A DNA stretch of 64,000 nucleotides from Zooshikella sp050749885. Its GTDB lineage: Bacteria > Pseudomonadota > Gammaproteobacteria > Pseudomonadales > Zooshikellaceae. The position numbers and the translations under genes were made by a program. The stretch covers positions 75,062 through 139,061 of the forward strand of contig NZ_JBOIUB010000013.1 of assembly GCF_050749885.1 (NCBI RefSeq), written 5' to 3'. This document shows positions 35,901 to 43,656 of the stretch, in pieces (position 1 is the stretch's first letter; each line of letters begins with the position of its first letter). The notes beneath the pieces are model-generated. The model was given only the letters and a program-made list of their open reading frames with translations. It did not search any database and was not told the DNA's origin.

Positions 35901-36668
35901 TTACTTTTGATTTAAGATCGCTTTGGCTGCTTTAATTTCTTCTATATCTGGTAAATAGAAACCAAACTCATCACCTGCAGCGTTAGGACCCATATGTATA
36001 TTGGGATTCTGGTGTTGCATTGTTGAGGCAATACGTTTTCTTGCAGACATATGGACTTCTTGAGCAGGTACAGCTTCAAGAAAGGATTGAAGATTGCTGG
36101 CTTTTAGTCCACTGCCAGGCATGATGATCAACTGGTCTTGTGCCTGCTTGATAAGTTCTTGTAAGACACTGATACCATCAACAGCATGATGCTGAAATCC
36201 TGCGGTTAAAATTCGTTCAACGCCAAGTTTTAAACAGACCTCTAATGATTGAATAGGGTCTTTAGTCATGTCAAAGGCTCGATGCAGCGTGATGGATAAG
36301 GGATGAGCCAGTGCTATTAGACTATGTAAACGGTCATAATCCAACTCTCCCTCTGTGGTTAAGATGCCTGTTACGAAACCATTTAGCGTTGGAAAAGCAT
36401 GTTTGATGGCTAACAGATCTGCTTTCATAACCGCAAACTCTTCATCAGAGTAGCAAAAGTCTCCTGCACGGGGACGTAGCATGATATTAATGGGTAGATT
36501 AATTTTGTCTCTAATATTGTAAATCAGCCCAATTGATGGCGTCAGCCCACCACAGCTTAACTCTCCGCATAACTCTAAGCGATCAGCACCTGCGGATGCC
36601 GCAATGAGTGCACCGTCGACAGAGTCAACACACACTTCTAGCTTTGTACAAGATATGGAGTCTTTCAT
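35901..36668 (-). CDS. cutC: CutC family protein
   Basis: This 255-residue TIM-barrel protein matches CutC, historically tied to copper homeostasis though the direct biochemical role is disputed. Diagnostic segments are LEVCVDSVDGALIAASAGADRLELCGELSCGGLTPS, MLRPRAGDFCYSDEEF, VTGILTTEGELDYDR and LTAGFQHHAVDGI. It is a single gene between the RND operon and a repeat-bearing intergenic region. Full family length. Confidence 0.94.
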   Translation of the reverse strand: MKDSISCTKLEVCVDSVDGALIAASAGADRLELCGELSCGGLTPSIGLIYNIRDKINLPINIMLRPRAGDFCYSDEEFAVMKADLLAIKHAFPTLNGFVTGILTTEGELDYDRLHSLIALAHPLSITLHRAFDMTKDPIQSLEVCLKLGVERILTAGFQHHAVDGISVLQELIKQAQDQLIIMPGSGLKASNLQSFLEAVPAQEVHMSARKRIASTMQHQNPNIHMGPNAAGDEFGFYLPDIEEIKAAKAILNQK

Positions 36669-36705
36669 GGAGTTACCTTAACTCTTGGCATGATTTACTT
36701 ATAGC

Positions 36706-36831
36706 TATACCCTTCACGAATCATTTTTAAGGTTTGTTGTCAGCGTTCTTCACCTCAGTCACTTATTAATATAAGCTTCTGAGGCTTCATCACTTGACGG
36801 CCGCCCCTAAAAACCCTTCGTTATGGGTATA
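36706..36831. repeat. 126-bp MITE-like element with TATACCC ends
   Basis: The left end TATACCCTTCACGAA and the complement of the right end, TATACCCATAACGAA, form 15-bp terminal inverted repeats with three mismatches. The interior is non-coding and includes TCACTTGACGGCCGCC. Solo hairpins built from the same ends occur near 37.0, 38.58 and 55.9 kb, which suggests a dispersed family with internally deleted copies. Located upstream of cutC. Confidence 0.5.
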
Positions 36832-37478
36832 TTGTATACTTAGCTGTATTGACAGCAAAATTTACGATTCTGGTGATTTTAATACAAGGCAGGTGAATGG
36901 CTGTTGATTACAGTCATATTGAGCGTCTGAGTTGCCTAATCTGTTTAACAATTGACTTGCTGTATTACTGGCTTATAGATGCCCTTATAGCCAATATACC
37001 CTTAGTATTGGGTTTAGCTTTTAGCGTTCAATAATATGTTGTGTTGCAGTTATAATGTTCATTGATTAGTTGAAGCGCTACTTTGTCTGAAAAGGGGTTT
37101 TTTAGGAATTTCTTATATTTTATAAGGTTGCTGTTATTTTTATACATAATACAGTAGTCAGTATAAATGTTAAAAACATGATGCTTGTCACACATATTTA
37201 TGTATATTCTGTTCCAAATAAAAATTCTATTTAATAAAATTTAAGGAACCATACGGCTTATAGCTTATAACTTGCTTATAGGCATACTCTCAAAAAGTAC
37301 ATTTTTAGAGGTGCCCTTATGATAAAGTGTATTTGAGACTCATAGCAGTAAGAAAAACACTGCAAAAGTTTTGTATTAGTTATTGATAAGCTGTATTTCC
37401 ACCCTCCATAGTGGTCCTAATGCACCCTAACTGTTTGCCAGGATGGGGATATTTTCTGTAACTACATGGAATGTCACT
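36832..37478. other. Gene-free region upstream of the lipase foldase gene
   Basis: About 650 AT-rich bases without a gene. It contains a solo TATACCC...GGGTTTA hairpin at about 36,995-37,016 and the palindromic element at 37,281-37,317 (listed separately). The promoter of the foldase-lipase unit probably lies in the last 150 bases. Confidence 0.4.
37281..37317. repeat. Palindromic element with GAGGTGCCC ends
   Basis: The left half GGCATACTCTCAAAAAGTAC and the reverse complement of the right half (GGGCACCTCTAAAAATGTAC) are near-identical, giving an imperfect palindrome of about 37 bases. A related palindrome lies at 43,424-43,469, a half-copy at about 31,050-31,063, and a weaker relative at about 10,660. 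Confidence 0.5.
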
Positions 37479-38567
37479 ATGAAACGTGCTTGGTACTATA
37501 TTCTGCCACCAGCTGTGATTGTTGCATATGCCAGTATTGCGACCTTACAAAAGGGACAGCATTCATTGCAGCAATCTAAATCAGAGCCTGTAGTTCAACA
37601 AGGTATGATAACTCAGCAACGTCAACAGATAACGTTAAATAAAAATGAACAATCCAGTGAACGTATTGCTGTCAATGAGAATAACACCAACCAAACTTCA
37701 AAAATAAAAGCGCTTTTACCTTCATCTTGGGAAGGAACACGCATTGACGGGCGACTACAAATAGATGAAGCAGGCCATCTTGTTGTAGAACAAGAAACAA
37801 AAGATTTATTTGATTATTTTTTGTCTGCAACAGGGGAGGTTCCCACTGAAGAGCTTATTATAAAGCTTCAGCATTATTTAACTGAAAACCTACCCTCTCC
37901 AGCAAGAGAGGAAGGGTTAAGCTTGCTGAGCGATTATATTAGTTATCGCGTCGAATTGTCTAACTATCAAGAACAGTATGCAAATATACATTTAAATGGA
38001 AATGTAGAACCAACACAGGTTAATTTTCAAAATAATGTAGGACAACTTCAAGCTCATTTCGAACACTTATATCAATTACGGCGAGATAAGCTTGGAATGG
38101 AAGCTGCAGACGCTTTTTTCGGGTTGGAGGAAGAGTATGATCAGTATCAACTACAAAAAATTAAAATAGCCCAGAATGAGTCGCTTTCCTCTACAGAAAA
38201 ACAGGCTGAATATACTCGTATATTGGATGAAATACCTACTCAAGTCAGGTTTATTGTCGCGCCTGAACAAGTTATGAATCAGCTTAGTAATATTGATCAG
38301 CAGTATGTATCTGAAACTGAACGTTACCAAGCGAGAAGTGAGTTATTAGGCAATGAGGCTGCACAAAGACTTGCAGTACTTGATAAAAAAAGAAAACAAT
38401 GGAAGTCCCGACTTTCAACCTTTAGAACAATGAAGGCAGAAATCGAACATGCTGGACTATCCACTAGTGACCAACAATTGGCAATTAACCAATTACTCAA
38501 TCAGCAGTTTAGTTCTGACGAACGTAAACGTGTTGCTGCTATTGAAAATATAAGTACTCCCTATTAA
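37479..38567 (+). CDS. Lipase-specific foldase (lipase chaperone)
   Basis: I prefer the start MKRAWYY, giving 362 residues, because it places the membrane anchor (YYILPPAVIVAYASIATL) at the N-terminus as in the Lif family; a frame twelve codons longer has no better ribosome site. The variable linker is followed by the catalytic-type chaperone motif, LFDYFLSATGE within DGRLQIDEAGHLVVEQETKDLFDYF. A helical C-terminal domain embraces the lipase. Lif proteins fold family-I lipases in the periplasm before type II secretion. The lipase gene follows in the same direction, reversing the usual lipase-then-foldase order. Confidence 0.88.
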   Translation: MKRAWYYILPPAVIVAYASIATLQKGQHSLQQSKSEPVVQQGMITQQRQQITLNKNEQSSERIAVNENNTNQTSKIKALLPSSWEGTRIDGRLQIDEAGHLVVEQETKDLFDYFLSATGEVPTEELIIKLQHYLTENLPSPAREEGLSLLSDYISYRVELSNYQEQYANIHLNGNVEPTQVNFQNNVGQLQAHFEHLYQLRRDKLGMEAADAFFGLEEEYDQYQLQKIKIAQNESLSSTEKQAEYTRILDEIPTQVRFIVAPEQVMNQLSNIDQQYVSETERYQARSELLGNEAAQRLAVLDKKRKQWKSRLSTFRTMKAEIEHAGLSTSDQQLAINQLLNQQFSSDERKRVAAIENISTPY

Positions 38568-38576
38568 TTATCTAAA

Positions 38577-38598
38577 TATACCCTTCACTGTGGGTATA
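38577..38598. repeat. Solo TATACCC hairpin between foldase and lipase genes
   Basis: TATACCC and GGGTATA flank eight bases (TTCACTGT). It appears to be the joined ends of the 126-bp element near 36.7 kb. Position between the two genes could let it act as a partial terminator or processing site. Confidence 0.5.
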
Positions 38599-38687
38599 AA
38601 TTTTCTGTACTCGCTTCGCAAGAAATACATAACTATAGCGAAGTTTTTTGATGTAGATGTTTGTTGTTTTAAAAGAGGAGATTATCA

Positions 38688-39713
38688 ATGAAAAAAACAC
38701 TATCAGCAGTAGCTGTTAGCGTTGCTTTGGCAACGACAAGTACTGCACATGCTGGTTGGTTAAACTGGGTTAAGTTTATCAATCAATTGACTGAGCCTAC
38801 AGTGCAAGAAAATTATACGAAAACAGCTCATCCTATTGTGCTTGTACATGGAACAATGGGTTTTAAATCCATTAAAGGCGTTGATTACTTCTATGGTATC
38901 GCGCAATCACTGCGTAGAAGTGGTGCAACAGTATTTACTGCAAATTTGAGTGCACTTGAGTCTGATGAAGCACGTGGTGAACAGTTAATTGAACAGCTGG
39001 AAAAATGGCAGGCAATTAATGGTGCGACAGGTTTTAATCTAATTGGCCATGCACAAGGTGGTAATACGATTCGTTATGTTGCTGCGGTACGTCCAGATTT
39101 GGTTAAGTCAGTAACCGCCATTGGAACACCTGTTAATGGTAGTATTTTTGCGGATAAGGTGTTAGGCGTATTTAAAAAACTGGATGAAAAACAGCCATTA
39201 TTAGGTAAAGTGACAAAATTTGTAGGTCAGCTTATTACGAATGGTGCAATCACCTTGGTGGATAATGCTGTTGCAGATAACCCTTCAGGAAAGAGTCAAA
39301 ATATTGCTAATGTGTTGACTGCGCTTAGTACTGAAAAAATGCAATCATTTAATGAAAAATACAGTGCCGCATTACCTTTAACTCCCTGTGGAGAAGGTGA
39401 AGCCGTAGTTAATGGCGTACATTATTACTCTTGGGGAGGGAATAAATCGTATACTAATCCCGTTGATCCTTCTGATTATATTATGTTAGGTACAGCATTA
39501 ATGTTTGGTAAGCACGGCGATGCAAATACGCCTAAACATGATGGTCTGGTTAGCAGTTGTAATATGCATTTAGGAAAAGTAATTCGAGATGATTATAAAC
39601 TTAATCATTTAGATGAAATTAATCAGGTAATGGGTATGTATGGATTTTTTAATACCAATCCCATTAGTATCTATCGACAACATGCTAATCGTTTACAGCA
39701 AGCAGGTTTGTAG
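38688..39713 (+). CDS. Family-I lipase homologue with Ser-to-Ala at the nucleophile elbow
   Basis: This 341-residue secreted alpha/beta-hydrolase matches Pseudomonas/Burkholderia family-I triacylglycerol lipases throughout. It has a signal peptide ending AHA, an oxyanion segment LVHGTMGF, the acid in KHDGLVSS (Asp285), the His in NHLDEINQ (His307), and the disulfide pair Cys234 and Cys291. The nucleophile elbow, normally GHSxGG, reads GHAQGG: the codon at 39051-39053 is GCA (Ala122), one base from TCA. The rest of the fold is intact, with no frameshift. If the base is correct, the product lacks the catalytic serine and is probably not a working lipase. A GAGGAG ribosome site precedes the ATG. 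Confidence 0.9.
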   Translation: MKKTLSAVAVSVALATTSTAHAGWLNWVKFINQLTEPTVQENYTKTAHPIVLVHGTMGFKSIKGVDYFYGIAQSLRRSGATVFTANLSALESDEARGEQLIEQLEKWQAINGATGFNLIGHAQGGNTIRYVAAVRPDLVKSVTAIGTPVNGSIFADKVLGVFKKLDEKQPLLGKVTKFVGQLITNGAITLVDNAVADNPSGKSQNIANVLTALSTEKMQSFNEKYSAALPLTPCGEGEAVVNGVHYYSWGGNKSYTNPVDPSDYIMLGTALMFGKHGDANTPKHDGLVSSCNMHLGKVIRDDYKLNHLDEINQVMGMYGFFNTNPISIYRQHANRLQQAGL

Positions 39714-39849
39714 AAAACGTTGATTATCTGTGTTGATAGATTATTTTTCTTGCAAAACAAGGCAAAGAGACGGTTATCGAAATAATTGCGTAATGGATGC
39801 GTTTTTGCTATTAATAAACTCATCTACTGGACGGCATTAGGAGTGCGTT

Positions 39850-40404
39850 ATGTTGAAATGTACCAGCTGTCGTCAAGGTTCGTTGACGCCAGGTTATTTG
39901 GATATGCTGTTTCCTTGCCATATATGTGATCATTGTGGTGGCAACTGGGTCTTATTGAAAGACTATTTACGCTGGAAAGAGGCAAATCCAGATTACCAGT
40001 TTGAACAGGCAAATATAGATGTAGAAGCCGAAGATTCTAAACGAGCGATGACCTGTCCTCAAACAGGAAAACTGATGGTTAAGTATCGTATTTCTAAAGA
40101 TACCGACCATCGTTTGGATTTAAGTCCTGATGTGCACGGCATTTGGTTAGATAAAGGTGAGTGGGAATTACTCAAAAAAGCAGGACTGGCTGGAAACCTT
40201 AATGCTATTTTTACAGATCCTTGGCAACGAAAAATAAGAGAAGCCAATGCTAAAGAGGTCTTTGAACAGCTATATAAAGAACAGTTTGGTGAGGATGATT
40301 ATCAAAAAATAAAACAGACTCGTGACTGGTTGAGTCAGCATCCAAAGCGAAGTGATTTAATTGCCTATTTGGTGGCTGATGATCCTTACTCTGCCAATCG
40401 TTAG
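39850..40404 (+). CDS. Zinc-ribbon (zf-TFIIB-type) domain protein
   Basis: This 184-residue soluble protein starts with a zinc ribbon: CTSC at residues 4-7 and CHICDHC at about 25-31. A second part repeats the style with TCPQTGKLMVKYRI, then LSPDVHGIWLDKGEWELLKKAG, which is the zf-TFIIB signature of a small widespread bacterial family. A helical tail (WQRKIREANAKEVFEQLYKEQFG) closes it. Function unknown; nucleic acid or protein binding is possible. A GGAG site precedes the ATG and a strong terminator follows, so it is probably transcribed alone. Confidence 0.8.
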   Translation: MLKCTSCRQGSLTPGYLDMLFPCHICDHCGGNWVLLKDYLRWKEANPDYQFEQANIDVEAEDSKRAMTCPQTGKLMVKYRISKDTDHRLDLSPDVHGIWLDKGEWELLKKAGLAGNLNAIFTDPWQRKIREANAKEVFEQLYKEQFGEDDYQKIKQTRDWLSQHPKRSDLIAYLVADDPYSANR

Positions 40405-40421
40405 TGATGATTGGTTAAGCT

Positions 40422-40458
40422 AAAATAGCCTCGTTAAAAAATAGTGAGGCTATTTTTT
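40422..40458 (+). terminator. Strong Rho-independent terminator after the zinc-ribbon gene
   Basis: AAAATAGCCTC and GAGGCTATTTT form a perfect 11-bp stem, followed by further Ts. The gene to the right is convergent, so the structure can also terminate it, although its T-tract on that strand is shorter. Confidence 0.85.
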
Positions 40459-40468
40459 GTGTCATAAA

Positions 40469-41419
40469 TTACCTTTTTTTAATTGATTCATACACGGTTG
40501 TCGCAATGGCAATATCTTGTACGGCAACCCCTGTTAAATCACAAATAGAAATTGCTGTAGATGAGCGTTTTATAGCGCTGGGATTATCTAGAATTACGCC
40601 TAACTCAACAATTTTCTCACTTTCAATTTGTCCTGCTTGGAAGGCATGTGCTGTTTCGCCATGATCACAGCACTGATCTTTACTGTCCACAACCAGTATA
40701 TCTGCTGCCACAACGAGCGATGTTTCTAGCTCTTGTTTACCTTCTGCATCTGCACCTACTGCTGTAATATGGGTTCCTGGTTGTACCCATGCTGAATTAA
40801 TAATGGGTTGCCTACTGGGGGTTGTCGTCACAATTAACTGGCTTTCACTGACGGTCTGCTCAGGCTCTGTTGAAGGTATAACTTGAAAGCCAAACTCGGC
40901 CATTTCCTCTGCAAATTTTTCGCTGTTATGCAAGGATGGACTCCAAACGCTGACTTTTTTACAGGAAGTCGCATAACTAAGCCACCGTAGTTGATGTCTT
41001 GCCTGAATGCCACAGCCGATAAAGCCAATTTGTTCTATATTTTTAGGTGCTAGTTGTATTACTGCCAGCGCACCTGCAATAGCGGTTCGAGTATCAGTGA
41101 GCCAGCCTTCATCTTGTAAAAGCGCTAATGGTTGTCCTGTTTGGGATGACATGACCAACATTAAACCGTCACTGGTGGGTAGATTAACAAGATGGTTTTT
41201 AAAGAAACCTGTAGCCACTTTAATGACAAAGTAAGGCGATTCATTGATATAACCATACTTAATATGACAATCACCTGGTGGCTCCTTAAATCCAAGATAG
41301 CCTACGGGAGGTACATCAACCTTTTGCTTTGAATAAGCAATAAAACCCTCTTTAATGCTTTGAAGTGCGGCTTCTGGAGAAAATACAGCCTGTATTTGGC
41401 TAAGTGTTATGACATCCAT
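40469..41419 (-). CDS. Ornithine cyclodeaminase / mu-crystallin family enzyme
   Basis: This 316-residue NAD(P)-dependent enzyme belongs to the OCD/mu-crystallin family. The Rossmann motif is IGFIGCGIQARHQL near the middle, and the N-terminal half carries the conserved KVATGFFKN and SSQTGQPLALLQDEGWLTDTRTAIAGALA. Family members include ornithine cyclodeaminase, iminosuccinate and ketimine reductases, alanine dehydrogenase and EutC of ectoine breakdown. Divergent from a YheO/DauR-type regulator and a threonine-dehydratase-like enzyme, so amino-acid or hydroxy-amino-acid catabolism is likely. The exact substrate cannot be read from sequence. Confidence 0.88.
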   Translation of the reverse strand: MDVITLSQIQAVFSPEAALQSIKEGFIAYSKQKVDVPPVGYLGFKEPPGDCHIKYGYINESPYFVIKVATGFFKNHLVNLPTSDGLMLVMSSQTGQPLALLQDEGWLTDTRTAIAGALAVIQLAPKNIEQIGFIGCGIQARHQLRWLSYATSCKKVSVWSPSLHNSEKFAEEMAEFGFQVIPSTEPEQTVSESQLIVTTTPSRQPIINSAWVQPGTHITAVGADAEGKQELETSLVVAADILVVDSKDQCCDHGETAHAFQAGQIESEKIVELGVILDNPSAIKRSSTAISICDLTGVAVQDIAIATTVYESIKKR

Positions 41420-41450
41420 ACTTATCCCTTTTTAATCACAAACGACTGAG

Positions 41451-41467
41451 AAGTATAATTTATACTT
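41451..41467. promoter_or_regulatory. 17-bp perfect palindrome between divergent OCD and regulator genes
   Basis: AAGTATAATTTATACTT is perfectly symmetric about its central base. It lies in the ~110-base divergent promoter region, with a weaker related sequence (TTATAGTATAGATTA) about 20 bases downstream. Good candidate operator for the adjacent YheO/DauR-type regulator. Confidence 0.55.
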
Positions 41468-41529
41468 TACAATCTAATATAGACTTTATAGTATAGATTA
41501 TCAATAGTAAGTATGTTTTGGTAAAGCTA

Positions 41530-42162
41530 ATGAAAAAACAACAGACGATTAATGATCAATCAATGTTATTAGCGCCTTACTTTGCTGTTGCTGACGGTAT
41601 AGCGGCATTATTTCATCCTTATGCAGAGGTGGTGATACACAATTTAGCAACTGATACAGTAGTGTATGTAGCAAATAACTTCTCAAAGCGGGAGCTAAAC
41701 GAGAAATCAAATTTAGATGAGACGCAGTTTAGTCCGGGGCAAACAGTCATAGGTCCTTATGAAAAGCTGAACTGGGATGGACGTAAATTAAAAAGTATCA
41801 GTGTATTACTTAAAACTCCTGATCAGAAGAATATTGGACTGCTATGCATCAACTTGGATGTATCTGCAATGAATAGTTTGCAACAAGCACTTCAGCTTTT
41901 TCTAAAGCCTGAATCGTTGGTTCCACAGCCTGATGAATTATTTCAGGATGACTGGCAAGAAAAAATTAATGTATTTGTCCATGGCTGGTTGCGATCACAC
42001 CAATTAACATTGAATACACTATCACGAGAAGAAAAAAAAGAACTTGTTGCGACGTTATTTGAGCAGGGTGCATTTCAGAAAAAAAATGCTGCTGACTATA
42101 TAGCAAATGTAATTGGTTTAAGTCGGGCAACAGTATTCAACTACTTAAAAGAATTACGTTAA
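41530..42162 (+). CDS. YheO/DauR-type PAS-HTH transcriptional regulator
   Basis: I choose the ATG giving 210 residues; a TTG four codons earlier is possible. The N-terminal YheO-like PAS domain spans about residues 15-125 (LAPYFAVADGIAALFHPYAEVVIHNL and NIGLLCINLDVSAM). The C-terminal DNA-binding domain contains LSREEKKELVATLFEQGAFQKKNAADYIANVIGLSRATVFNYLKEL. This is the layout of DauR, which represses the D-arginine catabolic dauBAR operon in Pseudomonas, where dauB is also an OCD-family enzyme. Here the OCD gene is divergent and a dehydratase gene follows, so it probably controls both in response to an amino acid. Confidence 0.88.
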   Translation: MKKQQTINDQSMLLAPYFAVADGIAALFHPYAEVVIHNLATDTVVYVANNFSKRELNEKSNLDETQFSPGQTVIGPYEKLNWDGRKLKSISVLLKTPDQKNIGLLCINLDVSAMNSLQQALQLFLKPESLVPQPDELFQDDWQEKINVFVHGWLRSHQLTLNTLSREEKKELVATLFEQGAFQKKNAADYIANVIGLSRATVFNYLKELR

Positions 42163-42223
42163 CAATTGAAAATCTTCTTTAAATAATTCGTTTAAGAAAA
42201 TATATGAATAAGGGATAGCTTTT

Positions 42224-43219
42224 ATGCACATTACCAAAGAACTCATTGAAAACACATATAATCAAATAAGTCCGTGGTTAAGAACAACTGCTTTGGATTA
42301 TAGTATCGAATTAAGTGAAAAAACGGGTGTTAATGTTTGGTTAAAAAAAGAATATCAGCAATTTACTGGTTCATTTAAGCTAAGAGGTGCTTTAAGTTGC
42401 ATTAGTCAGCTAAATCAAGCACAAAAAGATGCAGGCGTTATCACTGCATCCTCTGGAAATCATGGTTTAGGTGTGGCAATGGCAGGCAAAATAACGGGTA
42501 CTAATGTGACCGTATATTTGCCAGAAAACACCTCAATAGTAAAATTAAAAGCATTACAGTATTTAAATGCCAATGTCATTGTGGTTGATGGTGACTGTTT
42601 ACTTGCAGAACAACAAGCTGCTAAGCAGGCTAAAGAAAAAGGTTGTTATTATGTTTCACCCTACAATGATCCTTATGTTATTGCAGGTCAGGCAACGTTA
42701 GGAATGGAAATACACCAACAGTTGCCCAATGCTGATGCAGTATTTGTCAGTGTAGGTGGTGGTGGACTGATAAGTGGTATTGGTTCTTATTACAATGAGA
42801 GCCAACTAGAAACAGAGCAAGTAACAGAGAAAGTTACAAAAATAGTCGGGTGCTGGCCAGAGAATGCTCAAGCTTTATTAAAGTGTCTGGAACATGGTGA
42901 AGTAATTGAAGTTGAAGAGCAACCGACACTTTCAGAATCTACGGCAGGTGGTGTGGAGCCAGGAAGTATAACCTTTCCTATTGCACAAAAAGTGGTTGAT
43001 AAATGCTATACAGTTTCTGAGCTAGAAATAGGTCAGGCGATGTATGCACTAGGGAAGTATGAACGGGAAATAGTAGAAGGTTCTGCTGGCGTTGCCATGG
43101 CGGCACTAATGCAACAGGCTGACCAATATAAGGGTAAAGATGTTGTTGTAGTACTTTGCGGTAAAAATATAGCGTTTGATAAGTGGTTACAGGTCATTAA
43201 GCAACACGAAGATCAGTAA
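42224..43219 (+). CDS. PLP-dependent threonine/serine-dehydratase-like enzyme
   Basis: This 331-residue fold-type II PLP enzyme has the cofactor lysine Lys52 in TGSFKLRGA, the phosphate-binding loop SVGGGGLISGIG, and the substrate loop SSGNHGLGVAMA. It lacks the C-terminal regulatory ACT-like domain of biosynthetic IlvA, so it is a catabolic type: threonine, serine or 3-hydroxyaspartate dehydratase, or EutB-like. With the regulator 61 bases upstream it forms an operon. The OCD-family partner across the divergent promoter resembles pairs used for ectoine (EutB/EutC) or hydroxyaspartate (BhcB/BhcD) breakdown; this parallel is inference. Confidence 0.88.
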   Translation: MHITKELIENTYNQISPWLRTTALDYSIELSEKTGVNVWLKKEYQQFTGSFKLRGALSCISQLNQAQKDAGVITASSGNHGLGVAMAGKITGTNVTVYLPENTSIVKLKALQYLNANVIVVDGDCLLAEQQAAKQAKEKGCYYVSPYNDPYVIAGQATLGMEIHQQLPNADAVFVSVGGGGLISGIGSYYNESQLETEQVTEKVTKIVGCWPENAQALLKCLEHGEVIEVEEQPTLSESTAGGVEPGSITFPIAQKVVDKCYTVSELEIGQAMYALGKYEREIVEGSAGVAMAALMQQADQYKGKDVVVVLCGKNIAFDKWLQVIKQHEDQ

Positions 43220-43656
43220 TTTATAAACGAACTAACATATAGTCAGTGAGTGCCTTCTATACGGATGGTCTGATAAATTATACCGTTTATCTGGGTTATT
43301 GGCAAAAGATATACTAAGAAATTTGTATAACTATCTGATTATAAAAGAAAAAATAAGGCCTGATTGAATACGGGTATTGTGCAGTTCGGATTGAACAAAA
43401 AGTATGAATTTCAGGATATCTATTATAGGGAGCCTCTAAAAAAAAGTGCATTTTTGGTAGTGCCCTATAGATACTCCAACTTTTTAGAGCTTAATGTAAT
43501 ATAATTTGTTTTAAAAATAAGCAGCAGTGTTTTTTTAAGTATACTGGATGAGGGATAATTCAATTAAAATAAAACTATTGTAAATCAATAAGTTACACTA
43601 CAAATTATACGTCATTAGTATTAGAATATGACCTGCAGCTTTTAAATGTAGGTAAA
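43220..43656. other. AT-rich spacer before the collagen-like gene array
   Basis: About 437 bases with no gene. It holds the palindrome at 43,424-43,469 and then very AT-rich DNA that probably carries the promoter of the first collagen-like gene. Confidence 0.45.
43424..43469. repeat. Palindromic element, relative of the 37.3-kb copy
   Basis: TATAGGGAGCCTCTAAAAA on the left and TTTTTGGTAGTGCCCTATA on the right form an imperfect palindrome whose outer 7 bp are perfect. The halves resemble the GGGCACCTCTAAAAAT arm of the 37.3-kb element. Confidence 0.5.
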
